A stretch of 64,000 nucleotides of DNA from Candidatus Saccharibacteria bacterium (GTDB taxonomy: Bacteria; Patescibacteriota; Saccharimonadia; Saccharimonadales; Saccharimonadaceae): positions 685,074 to 749,073 of the forward strand of contig CP064991.1 in assembly GCA_016699895.1 (NCBI GenBank), in the 5' to 3' direction. This document shows positions 52,682 through 60,371 of this stretch, one piece after another. A program made the translations under genes and the position numbers. Numbering within the stretch: position 1 is the stretch's first letter; every line of letters begins with the position of its first letter. The notes under the pieces were generated by a model. The model was not told where the DNA came from, did not search any database, and worked only from the letters and a program-made list of their open reading frames with translations.

Positions 52682-53695
52682 TCACGAGAAATAGATTTTC
52701 ATGATTGATCGAGCCACCGCATCTGGATCATGTCGAATCAACGTTCGCCTATAGGCAATCGGATCTTTTTTGTTCGGATTTTGCCATATTTCACCAGCTA
52801 AGAGCTCGGCGCCTTTGACGCGGTAATGCTGTTGTTTCAGAGCAATTGCATCAATTTCCACTGGCAACTCGCCGTCGGCCGCATACTTTTCTAGCAAGCT
52901 TTTCGACGGTTGATGGACATTATATATGACATAGTCGAGGAACTCTCCACCGGCCAATCGTTCGATTTCAGACGCAAAATCATGTACGGCGAACCCTTCG
53001 GTTTGCCCGGGCTTGGTTACGAGATTACAGACATAAGCCTTGCGCGCCGATGTTTCGCACAGCGCCTTGCCAATACCCGGAGTCGCGAGAACCGGCGCTA
53101 ACGAACAATATAGATTTCCCGGTGCTATGACAACCAAATCAGCTTCCTCGATCGCCTTGATCGCCTGTGGATTAGCCCGCACGCGACCGCCGCTAGTCTT
53201 CGCTACCATAATTTTTGGTCGGCGCGATTCACCAAAATGCTGCTTTTCGATTTCTGACTGACCACGATAAACCTGGCGACCCAGTTTAGCGCTCATGACA
53301 ACACTATCTAGCGTCACTGGCACAACTTTGCCATCAACCCGCAACACTTCCTCGGCCAGATCGATGGCCGAGATAAAACTACCGGTCATCTTTTCGAGTG
53401 CCGTGAGAAACAAATTGCCAAAAGCATGCCCAGCTAGACTGCCCTCGTCAAACCGATAATTAAACAGTTCGCGAGCACGCGGTGAACTACTGAGCGCCAC
53501 CAGACACTGTCTGACGTCTCCCGGCGGCAACACACCCAGCTCATCACGTAGCTGACCAGTCGATCCACCATCATCCGCCATATTAACGAGTGCCGTAATA
53601 TCCGTCGCGTAATTTTTCAGCCCAGACAACACCACAAACGAACCCGTGCCACCACCGATCACGACTATATTCGCACCTACCTTATTAACTTCCAT
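52682..53695 (-). CDS. yvcK: YvcK/CofD-family protein
   Basis: The N-terminus VVIGGGTGSFVVLSGLKNY, the ALVNMADDGGSTGQLRDELG loop and PPGDVRQCLVALS are the fingerprints of the CofD/YvcK Rossmann-like fold; YvcK proteins bind UDP-sugars and link central metabolism to cell-wall synthesis. NLVTKPGQTEGF and the IYNVHQPSKSLL region also match. Length 337 is normal. It lies just upstream of the dcw cluster on the same strand. Confidence 0.88.
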   Translation of the reverse strand: MEVNKVGANIVVIGGGTGSFVVLSGLKNYATDITALVNMADDGGSTGQLRDELGVLPPGDVRQCLVALSSSPRARELFNYRFDEGSLAGHAFGNLFLTALEKMTGSFISAIDLAEEVLRVDGKVVPVTLDSVVMSAKLGRQVYRGQSEIEKQHFGESRRPKIMVAKTSGGRVRANPQAIKAIEEADLVVIAPGNLYCSLAPVLATPGIGKALCETSARKAYVCNLVTKPGQTEGFAVHDFASEIERLAGGEFLDYVIYNVHQPSKSLLEKYAADGELPVEIDAIALKQQHYRVKGAELLAGEIWQNPNKKDPIAYRRTLIRHDPDAVARSIMKIYFS

Positions 53696-53713
53696 AATAA
53701 ACCCTCTCCCCTG

Positions 53714-54676
53714 TTATTCGTCACCCTTGAGGAGCTTCTTGCCCTTGATCTCGTATCGCAGACCCGTTAGATCGCTCGTCATATAGTCGTCATTTAATAG
53801 GCTGACGAATGTATCAACATCACGACCATCGAGGATGATAATCGCTCCATCATCTGCCGTCATCAGATCGAGTGCCATGTTTTCACTATATTCCACGATC
53901 TCCTCTTGAGTTTTAGTGCCGAGCTCCAAATTCTGTAATTTGTTGATCGATTTCGCTCGACCTGCAATCAAAGTATTCAGGTCTTGACCCTCTGGGAAAT
54001 TCAATTGATAACGATCAAGAATTTGTTCGACTTTTTTGTCGGCAATTGCCTGTTTTTTGTAACTATAGCTAAATATCGCCTCAAATTTCTTCGGATTAAA
54101 AGCGAAAATTTGTTCGTCGACTACCAATACTTGATTATCGGTCGCTATTTTAAACGCTGCCGCCGGTTCGAGCGCTGCCATTTTTCCGTCCTGACCAATC
54201 TGCCAGGCATTACGCTCGCTGAGCGAACTCGACCCAGTTACCTGTTTGATGACATAAAAAGGCGTGGAATTTTTATGCGAAAAACGCGCTATGATCATTT
54301 TGATCGTTTTGAATTCGTGATCATATTCGTTAAAGGTTTCGATGGCACTACGTGATGTTTCGATCTGGTCAAGTACCATCTTGGCATTCGCCACACGCTC
54401 GCGAGTTGACCACAGTAATACGCCAGCCTCGGCTTCGCTCTCCTCGAATGGTCGCGGCTCTAGGCCGAGTCCCGCGCCCTTTTCAACTTCGTTTAAAATT
54501 TCTAGCAAAAAGACTGGTGCCACTTGCGGCTTGAGTCCATCCGACATCGGCAGATGATAGACCGTGTATCGTTTATTAACGAGAAAGAATTCGACGTCAA
54601 ATTCCTTTTTTAGGTGTCCGGCCTTGTTAGCCCACTCAAAAATATCCACTGGTTTGGTAGTTTGTTGTTCGTACAT
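53714..54676 (-). CDS. DUF4868 protein (KwaB-like)
   Basis: The second half shows the DUF4868 pattern: IFAFNPKKFEAIFSYSYKKQ, a helical middle, and the C-terminal LLNDDYMTSDLTGLRYEIKG with a lysine-rich end. DUF4868 is the domain of KwaB from the Kiwa anti-phage system, where it pairs with the membrane protein KwaA. No KwaA-like partner is adjacent; neighbours are yvcK and rnhA. ATG 54676 is 8 nt after a minus-strand TATAAT (54685-54690), so an earlier TTG inside that box is rejected. The family assignment is from memory of the motif and should be checked. Confidence 0.65.
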   Translation of the reverse strand: MYEQQTTKPVDIFEWANKAGHLKKEFDVEFFLVNKRYTVYHLPMSDGLKPQVAPVFLLEILNEVEKGAGLGLEPRPFEESEAEAGVLLWSTRERVANAKMVLDQIETSRSAIETFNEYDHEFKTIKMIIARFSHKNSTPFYVIKQVTGSSSLSERNAWQIGQDGKMAALEPAAAFKIATDNQVLVVDEQIFAFNPKKFEAIFSYSYKKQAIADKKVEQILDRYQLNFPEGQDLNTLIAGRAKSINKLQNLELGTKTQEEIVEYSENMALDLMTADDGAIIILDGRDVDTFVSLLNDDYMTSDLTGLRYEIKGKKLLKGDE

Positions 54677-54690
54677 ATGTAACAATTATA

Positions 54691-55143
54691 CTACATATCG
54701 CTGTTGACACTCGAAACGCCACGAACTTTTTGCTCGCGGGCACGATTCGCCCACTCGTCCGCCAGTTCGTTCAATTCGGTCCCGACGTGACCGCGCACCC
54801 AGATCAATTTGGCTCGTGAATTTTGGTATTCAGCCAGCAATGGTTTAACGATGTCGAGGTTTTTGATCTCGCCGGACTTTTTCTTCCAGCCGTTTGCCGC
54901 CCAATTGGGCGCCCATTTAGTCAGCACATTGATCCAAAACTCGCTATCCGAATAGATTTCGCAGGCCTCGCCCACCGCGTCCTGCATGGCCGCGAGTAGC
55001 GCCAAGCCTTCCATGCGAATATTTGTCGTTTCGACCGGTTCGACCTCTCCACCCATCAACCACGGTTGACCGTTTTTGATGACGGCAAAACCGCCTGGGC
55101 CAGGATTTGGGCTAGCGCTACCGTCGGTGTAATACGTTATCAT
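54691..55143 (-). CDS. rnhA: Ribonuclease HI
   Basis: Degrades RNA in RNA-DNA hybrids. The acidic catalytic set is intact: YTDGSASPNPGPGG (Asp 7), RMEGLALLAAM (Glu), YSDSEFWIN (Asp), and RGHVGTELNELADEWAN with His and the last Asp. Length 150 is normal and includes a basic WKKKSGE region. It overlaps nothing and is followed 15 bp on by the KwaB-like gene. Confidence 0.94.
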   Translation of the reverse strand: MITYYTDGSASPNPGPGGFAVIKNGQPWLMGGEVEPVETTNIRMEGLALLAAMQDAVGEACEIYSDSEFWINVLTKWAPNWAANGWKKKSGEIKNLDIVKPLLAEYQNSRAKLIWVRGHVGTELNELADEWANRAREQKVRGVSSVNSDM

Positions 55144-55177
55144 GGTTTCTATTCTAGCATCCTAGCCCAGTATCCGC

Positions 55178-56170
55178 CTAACGTAAATGATGGCGGTTCT
55201 GGAGATAGTGCGATCGTAGCAATTTAGATCGCCGCTTTTTCTTTGCACTAGGGCGTCGTGGTCGTGATTCGGCGATATAGATACCGAGTAGTATCAGTAA
55301 TGCTCCAGCAACTAGCTCTAGCGACAATTTCTCACCCAGTACAATAATTGGCAAAGCAATCGCCAGTAGCGTCTCTAGATATGATAACCCGCCCGACACT
55401 GTTGAACCCATTCGCTGATAGGCTACAATCCATAGCGACCTCGAGGCAAACGATACGACAAAGGCGCTATACGCAATGCCGACCCAGCCCAGTAGTGACA
55501 AGTTGGCAGTTTGGCTAATAATTGCGCCGGGACCGCTCTCGATGAGAGACAACACTAACGCAACGACCGCTGTGACGAGTGACGCTAGGCCTGCATAGAC
55601 TGCAAAAGTTACACCGTTATCGTTCGCTTTGCGCTGGTAAATAATCGATATAGGAGAAGTAACGCAGTTGATCAGCACCAAAACCGTGGCCAGCGGGTAA
55701 AACACTGACGCGGCCGAACCCTCAAAAATAGCCGGTACTGCGACCACCAATAGGCCACCAATCGCCGCTAACGTAATACCCGCCACCGCCCTGCGTCCGA
55801 CCTTTTCTTTGATAATTTTACTCGATATAATTACTAGAATAATTGGAGACAACAGAGATATGATTGAAGTATAACTGGCCGTGCTGTATTCAATCGCTTT
55901 GTAAAAAACAATTAAACTAATCGCCGTACAGGTTACCGATATGGCGAGATTAAAGGCGTTCTTTTTGATGATTTTCCAGTGTCGCAACAGGAACAGAACG
56001 ACCACCGGCAAAAATATCACGAATGTCATGGCTAATTTTAGGAATGTGAATGTCGTACTGTTGATTTCGCCCAGGGTGCTCTTGATAATGGTGCCATTCG
56101 GCGCACCAATTACTACCGACAAAAAACCTATCAGCAACCACTTGTTATATTTCGTTTTCTTGTTCGTCAT
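55178..56170 (-). CDS. EamA/DMT-family transporter
   Basis: Ten membrane helices arranged as two five-helix repeats, each with the EamA look (TIIKSTLGEINSTTFTFLKLAM; later ASRSLWIVAYQRMG and LETLLAIALPIIVLGEKLS). A basic cytoplasmic tail ends the 330-residue protein. Substrate is likely a small metabolite; it cannot be inferred. Confidence 0.85.
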   Translation of the reverse strand: MTNKKTKYNKWLLIGFLSVVIGAPNGTIIKSTLGEINSTTFTFLKLAMTFVIFLPVVVLFLLRHWKIIKKNAFNLAISVTCTAISLIVFYKAIEYSTASYTSIISLLSPIILVIISSKIIKEKVGRRAVAGITLAAIGGLLVVAVPAIFEGSAASVFYPLATVLVLINCVTSPISIIYQRKANDNGVTFAVYAGLASLVTAVVALVLSLIESGPGAIISQTANLSLLGWVGIAYSAFVVSFASRSLWIVAYQRMGSTVSGGLSYLETLLAIALPIIVLGEKLSLELVAGALLILLGIYIAESRPRRPSAKKKRRSKLLRSHYLQNRHHLR

Positions 56171-56256
56171 TGTTACTAACTAAAGATTAGCTTATGGTTA
56201 TATTTTACTACACCAGTTAAAAGAGGTCAAATATTGCGTTTCGCAGGCGATACTGC

Positions 56257-56262
56257 TATAAT
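56257..56262 (+). promoter_or_regulatory. -10 box for the tRNA-Arg transcript
   Basis: TATAAT stands 12 bp before a partial tRNA copy at 56275 and ~105 bp before the intact tRNA, so the primary transcript would include both. Confidence 0.5.
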
Positions 56263-56274
56263 TTATCACGCTAT

Positions 56275-56339
56275 GCACCCGTAGCTCAGCTGCCTAGGCG
56301 TATGCCGGTTATCATGACCAGCGTTGCTCTATCCAGCTG
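56275..56339 (+). repeat. Partial direct and inverted copies of tRNA-Arg 5' sequence
   Basis: 56275-56292 repeats the first 18 nt of the tRNA (GCACCCGTAGCTCAGCTG). 56326-56339 is an inverted copy of the D-arm (reverse complement of CAGCTGGATAGAGC). The material between does not complete a tRNA. It is a tRNA-derived rearrangement. Confidence 0.65.
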
Positions 56340-56366
56340 TATAAAGGCGAAGGGTGTGAAATATGA

Positions 56367-56443
56367 GCACCCGTAGCTCAGCTGGATAGAGCGTTTGCTT
56401 GCGGAGCAAAAGGTCGTACGTTCGAATCGTATCGGGTGTACCA
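56367..56443 (+). tRNA. tRNA-Arg (anticodon GCG), CCA encoded
   Basis: Full cloverleaf: acceptor GCACCCG/CGGGTGT, D-arm GCTC/GAGC, anticodon stem TTTGC/GCAAA with loop TTGCGGA (anticodon GCG, codon CGC), T-arm GTACG-TTCGAAT-CGTAT, discriminator A and encoded CCA. G34 rather than A34 means it needs no inosine editing; the usual bacterial tRNA for CGU/CGC is ACG. Confidence 0.9.
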
Positions 56444-56480
56444 TAGAAAAAAGGTTAGCTTGCTAGCCTTTTTTCTATGG
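56441..56480 (+). terminator. Long perfect hairpin terminator after tRNA-Arg
   Basis: CCATAGAAAAAAGG(T)TAGC pairs with its inverted copy across a 4-nt loop, giving a stem of ~17 pairs with a T-run in the 3' arm. It begins with the CCA of the tRNA itself. Confidence 0.75.
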
Positions 56481-56542
56481 CGTTACTTTGGCGAGCGGAG
56501 GAGCGTAGCGATATCATATCAAGTTGTGTTATCATATTCCCC

Positions 56543-57367
56543 ATGCAAAAGATTCTTGTCCAGGGCGAACTCGGCTCGTTCCATCACGAAGCTGCTATGA
56601 AATTATTTGGTTCCGATGTTGAAATCATCCCCTGCCCGAGTTTCGCTAACGTGTTCTCCCGCCTAGAAAAAAACAAGACGGGACTCGCGCTGGTCGCGAT
56701 CGAAAACTCACTCTATGGCACCATCAACGAGGTAGCCGACGGCCTCGAGGCGACACCGGAAATAAAAATCTTTGCCGAGATCGAGTTGTCGATTCACCAG
56801 AACTTGATCACTCTGCCAGGTGTTGCTGCCTCTGGTATTCGCAAAGTTTATTCTCATTTCGCCGCCCTAGCACAATGTGAAAAGTACCTAGAGGACAACT
56901 TTCCGCAAGTCGAAAAAATCGAGTACGAGGACACCGCCGCCGCAGTACGTTATATTGTCGAACAGAACGATCCGACGCTCGCTGCGATCGCCGGGCGTAG
57001 CGCCGCCGATTTATACGATGTCCAAATCCTCGCTCCACAGATCGAGGACAACGCAGTCAATTTCACCAAATTTGCTGCTTTGTCGCGTAGCCCCGACCGC
57101 GACCGCGAGCTAGTCAGACGACCTCTGGCTGGCAAATCCAGTATCATTTTGACAACTGGCCATCAACCTGGCGCTCTCTACGAAGCTCTCGGCGTCTTTG
57201 TCTCGCACAAAATCAATCTCACTAAACTGCAGTCCCGTCCGATTCCCGGTGAAAAGTGGCATTATCGGTTCTATCTCGATTTCGAAGCTGATGCAGACGA
57301 AACCATGCAAATTATCAAAGGTCTAGAATCACTCGATAATAATGTGGTCTTTCTCGGCAATTACTAG
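56543..57367 (+). CDS. pheA: Prephenate dehydratase
   Basis: Converts prephenate to phenylpyruvate in phenylalanine synthesis. Catalytic domain: VQGELGSFHHEAAM, ENSLYGTINEVADGL, VYSHFAALAQCEKYL, EDTAAAVRYI and the DNAVNFTKFAAL loop with the conserved Thr. A C-terminal ACT domain (~188-270, GALYEALGVFVSHKINLTKLQSRP) gives Phe feedback control. ATG 56543 matches the family start; a longer frame from 56477 runs into the terminator and is rejected. No other aromatic pathway gene is in the window. Confidence 0.9.
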   Translation: MQKILVQGELGSFHHEAAMKLFGSDVEIIPCPSFANVFSRLEKNKTGLALVAIENSLYGTINEVADGLEATPEIKIFAEIELSIHQNLITLPGVAASGIRKVYSHFAALAQCEKYLEDNFPQVEKIEYEDTAAAVRYIVEQNDPTLAAIAGRSAADLYDVQILAPQIEDNAVNFTKFAALSRSPDRDRELVRRPLAGKSSIILTTGHQPGALYEALGVFVSHKINLTKLQSRPIPGEKWHYRFYLDFEADADETMQIIKGLESLDNNVVFLGNY

Positions 57368-57368
57368 T

Positions 57369-57953
57369 CTAAACAGCTAGTTCGGGTGGCATAGGATCAT
57401 CAAATTTCACACTCGGAATATTTCCGATTTTGAAACCATGATCTACGTTCGGGTATTGTTTCCGATAGGCGCTCATAACGCTACCATATAGGGCATCTTT
57501 CATGTCAAAGCCTAGTTCGATAGCAACAGCCTCAACCAACTCAGCCGTCGGCCCCTCAATCTCTATGATCGGATCGAGCCATGGCCATTCGTCTAACACT
57601 ACCTCCACCTCGCCCACGTGCCACGTTTCCCTTTTCGATTCCTGGTATGACTCGGTCCAATCGCCAAGTTGACGAATGATCTGTGTTATAGCGTCAAAAT
57701 CCTCGACAACTGTTTCGATTTCCTTTGTTCCATGAATATCCAGGCTATCTCGTTGTTTATACGACACCGTCACCCGATCGCCCTCGTCTCGCACTCGCAG
57801 CCAGCCATGACGAGATTCCAGCGCCTCATTCACAAACACTACCCGTCTCATCAACCGCATCGGATGTGTACATATTCCACCCAGTGCCTGTAGCTGACTC
57901 CGAATGGTATCGTGATTAACCTGGATGAATTTGACTTCAATCTCAGTATTCAT
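57369..57953 (-). CDS. CYTH-domain protein (class IV adenylate cyclase / triphosphatase-like)
   Basis: The N-terminal ExExK signature (EIEVKF, residues 4-9) and the beta-barrel pattern LRVRDEGDRVTVSYKQ, EIETVVEDFDA, EVEVVLDEWPWLDPIIEIEG mark the CYTH family, which hydrolyses organic or inorganic triphosphates. 194 residues, full length. It converges with pheA by 1 bp. Confidence 0.87.
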   Translation of the reverse strand: MNTEIEVKFIQVNHDTIRSQLQALGGICTHPMRLMRRVVFVNEALESRHGWLRVRDEGDRVTVSYKQRDSLDIHGTKEIETVVEDFDAITQIIRQLGDWTESYQESKRETWHVGEVEVVLDEWPWLDPIIEIEGPTAELVEAVAIELGFDMKDALYGSVMSAYRKQYPNVDHGFKIGNIPSVKFDDPMPPELAV

Positions 57954-57960
57954 GCGAATA

Positions 57961-58353
57961 TTACTCTCCGTTTCGTGGAATCGCCGTCAAGGCAATATCA
58001 AATACGAGGTCGCTACCCGCTGGAATATTCTTGGCAGGGCTCGCTGCACCGTAGGCCATCTCGGCTGGAATAATCAATCGACGAGTACCGCCGACTTTCA
58101 TGCCAGGTACACCCTGTGTCCAGCCTTTGATTACTTGATCCAATCCGAATGTTATCGGATTGCCAAAATCAAAACTGCTCTGGAAAATAATGCCATTTTT
58201 GCATAACGCCCCAGTGTAATGCGCTGTGATCGTCGCACCTGGTTTAACCTCTTCCCCATCACCGACTTCGACGTCCATAATCTCTAGCTCCTGAACCCCA
58301 TCTCGCGGCTCAAAGTCGTGTAGTTTTGTTCCTTCGTATTTCATCCATGTCAT
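57961..58353 (-). CDS. FKBP-type peptidyl-prolyl isomerase
   Basis: The FKBP core is complete: ITAHYTGALCKNGIIFQSS, FGLDQVIKGWTQGVPGMKVGG, RRLIIPAEMAYGA and LVFDIALTAI. No signal peptide, so it acts in the cytoplasm. It lies 7 bp upstream of the CYTH gene on the same strand and probably shares its transcript. Confidence 0.93.
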   Translation of the reverse strand: MTWMKYEGTKLHDFEPRDGVQELEIMDVEVGDGEEVKPGATITAHYTGALCKNGIIFQSSFDFGNPITFGLDQVIKGWTQGVPGMKVGGTRRLIIPAEMAYGAASPAKNIPAGSDLVFDIALTAIPRNGE

Positions 58354-58423
58354 TGTAGCACGAGTTTGACAATTATAGTTAATGGTGATATAATTGCTCC
58401 CAGGACTAGGAAGGGAGTTCCAA

Positions 58424-58750
58424 ATGAATTCGGTTGCATATGCGATCGAGACTTTCTACAACGAGTCAGCGGATTTCGCTCAGCTCGTTGGCAAGAAGTT
58501 CGTCGAATCTAGCAGCGGACTGTTGCTCGCCTGCAGTGCGAGGAATCAGCTTTCGCCAGCTATCAACCTCACCGGGAAACCCAATGGCAGTTCAACTCCA
58601 TTGGCGGTGGTCCCTGCGGAGATCCAAACCCGGATCCTTACGGCGCCGACATCGCGCTGGAGACCTGCCTGAAATGGGCCCGTGACGACACCTCTGTCGA
58701 TTTCGACGAGGAGTTGTCTCGTCTCCTCGATGAAGACCCCCCCCTACTAG
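58424..58750 (+). pseudogene. Hypothetical protein with apparent frameshift
   Basis: TATAAT (58389-58394), AAGGGAG and ATG 58424 give a good start (MNSVAYAIETFYNESADFAQ). The frame loses coding character after ~58535, while the frame two bases on reads FNSIGGGPCGDPNPDPYGAD and LSRLLDEDPP with strong coding look. One or two bases are missing or extra at ~58531-58545. The 3' end is unclear because of a run of eight C (58737-58744); with one C fewer the frame would stop at TAG near 58750, otherwise it runs to 58872. A GC-rich hairpin (58804-58832) follows. Function unknown. Confidence 0.5.
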
Positions 58751-58871
58751 GTAACCTCCGCCCGTCCTCCTCGCGCCTCGCGTGTGGAACGACCCGACAA
58801 CTAGGTTGGGCGCTCCATTCCGGGGCGCTCAACATTGGAATTTTGAATTACCATCTAATATCTTGCAAATA

Positions 58872-58914
58872 AATAACAAAAGGCTGTGCGCGAAAACATA
58901 AATACCGCACAGCC
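58872..58914 (-). terminator. Terminator of the template RNA
   Basis: 9-bp perfect stem GGCTGTGCG/CGCACAGCC, 15-nt loop, T-rich tail on the minus strand. Confidence 0.65.
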
Positions 58915-59044
58915 GTTAAATCATCCTTTGTCCTGCCGTCTTCTGACCGCAAGACTAGCCACTGTAGCCGGATATGATAGGCTCTGTTGCCATCGCCAAC
59001 TCGCATGAAACGGATTGAAACGAACCGACAATCTGGCCAATTTA

Positions 59045-59187
59045 CTTCTTATCCCTAGAGCGACAACGCCACCCGAAACCCAATATTCGTGTTCGTGTTG
59101 CCAGGCGCGTTGTTCAAATTCAACGTGAACACTCCGGCGTTCGTGCCATTGTTCCAGTTGCCACCCCGACGGAAGGCGCGCAGACCC
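59045..59187 (-). repeat. DGR template repeat (TR)
   Basis: Aligned with 61,517-61,659 at a constant offset of 2,472 bp with no gap. In the 131-nt core (59057-59187) there are 21 mismatches; 20 are at adenines on the minus strand and one (59171, C vs G) is not. Read as protein the TR is Asn-rich (GNWNNGTNAGV, NLNNAPGNTNTN), the usual AAY-rich design that maximises change. The 3' end, through the stop codon, is GC-rich and identical in both, consistent with the IMH site. Three further A-only differences lie in the next 13 nt. Confidence 0.93.
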
Positions 59188-59240
59188 AACCGCTATAAGC
59201 TACACTAGCATAAGTAGTATGATAGCAGTAGACTTTCGTC

Positions 59241-60359
59241 ATGTCTACACTCAATCATATTTTTTCCACAGTTACTGATCTGGACAACCTGTTGGCTAGC
59301 TACCGGGTAGTTTTACGCGGTAAACGTAGCAGCAGTACTGCCACTGAGTTAGACTACAATCTGATGTCAGCTTTGCTCGAATTGCAACATGATCTGAATA
59401 CCCAAACCTACGCACCGCTTCCTTATTACTCGCAATACATTTATGAACCAAAACGCCGCTATATTCAGGCGCCAGCATTTCGCGACCGTATTGTTCACCA
59501 CGCCATCCATAACATTGTGATGCCATTTTACGACCGACATTTCATCAAAGATTCATACGCTTGCCGTATCGGCAAAGGGACGCACCAAGCAATGCGCACT
59601 ATCCAACGCATTTTGCGCGCCCATAAGCACGAGACGCTTTACGCCTGCAAAATAGATATCTCTAAATATTTCGCCTCAATCAATCACGATCGACTCAAGT
59701 CATTGCTCGCTGACAAAATCAAAGATCAGCGCCTACTCTGGCTGCTCAACACTATTATCGACTCGACTGACAGCGGCACTGAACACGATCACTTATTTCC
59801 GCCCGATTCGCCATACCATACCAAAGGTCGTCGCGGCATCCCTATTGGTAACTTGACTAGTCAGCTATTTGCCAATGTCTATCTGCATCATGCTGACAAA
59901 TATGCCAAGCACCAGCTTAAAATCCGGCTCTATGTACGCTACATGGATGATATTCTATTTTTTCATACCGATAAAGCCCAGCTTCGTGCTTGGCAGGATG
60001 CCCTAACAACATTTTTACATGATGAATTATACCTGACTATCAATCCGCACAAGGTCCGGCTCTATCCCACACGAGTAGGCGTAGATTTCGTGGGATACGT
60101 TATTTATCATGACCACATACGTTTGCGCGGTAGCAGCGTACGCCGATTTAAAAAGCGGTATCGCAAACAACTGCGCGCCGTTAGAGACGGTCGCCTATCG
60201 GTTGAAAAAATGCGCGAGTCATTTACTGCTTGGTCGGCCCACGCTATGCACGCCAACGCCACTGGTCTAATTCAACAACTCGAAAGTTGGCAGGAAGAGT
60301 ATTTGAAGCCTGGAGATCCAGTTCAGCTTTCGCTCTTTGACGATGAACCGCCGCAGTGA
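59241..60359 (+). CDS. Diversity-generating retroelement reverse transcriptase
   Basis: Copies the template RNA with errors at adenine. RT motifs in order: KIDISKYFASI (catalytic Asp 139), GIPIGNLTSQLFANVYLH (IGNLTSQ at 202-208, the DGR form, unlike QGxxxSP of group II introns), YVRYMDDILFF (YMDD 234-237) and GYVIYHDHIRLRGSS. Length 372 is typical. The C-terminus ends QLSLFDDEPPQ: QLSLF (362-366) is a perfect bacterial sliding-clamp-binding motif. The gene is on the strand opposite to TR, avd and the target. Its last 37 bases and 12 nt beyond are repeated at 61,083-61,131. Confidence 0.95.
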   Translation: MSTLNHIFSTVTDLDNLLASYRVVLRGKRSSSTATELDYNLMSALLELQHDLNTQTYAPLPYYSQYIYEPKRRYIQAPAFRDRIVHHAIHNIVMPFYDRHFIKDSYACRIGKGTHQAMRTIQRILRAHKHETLYACKIDISKYFASINHDRLKSLLADKIKDQRLLWLLNTIIDSTDSGTEHDHLFPPDSPYHTKGRRGIPIGNLTSQLFANVYLHHADKYAKHQLKIRLYVRYMDDILFFHTDKAQLRAWQDALTTFLHDELYLTINPHKVRLYPTRVGVDFVGYVIYHDHIRLRGSSVRRFKKRYRKQLRAVRDGRLSVEKMRESFTAWSAHAMHANATGLIQQLESWQEEYLKPGDPVQLSLFDDEPPQ

Positions 60360-60371
60360 CGTGCCCAGCCT
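60323..60371 (+). repeat. Direct repeat, copy 1 (RT 3' end)
   Basis: 49 bp, 47 identical to 61,083-61,131. It runs from what was the stop codon of avd (TCA on plus) to 12 nt past the RT stop. Confidence 0.9.

Larger units (their letters stand above)
58870..59187 (-). ncRNA. DGR template RNA (TR transcript)
   Basis: The template repeat must be transcribed on the minus strand, since the substituted positions are adenines there. Downstream on that strand, ~130 nt past TR, GGCTGTGCG/CGCACAGCC (58882-58914) forms a 9-bp hairpin followed by TTTTGTTATTTATTTG, a plausible terminator. The ~130-nt spacer between TR and terminator matches the need for structured RNA 3' of TR in studied DGRs. A start point in the 54 bp between TR and RT is likely but no consensus promoter is clear. 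Confidence 0.6.

Noticed and set aside
59241-60359. Retron or group II intron reverse transcriptase
   Set aside because: IGNLTSQ motif, the TR/VR pair and Avd show a DGR; no msr/msd-like RNA or intron maturase domain is seen.
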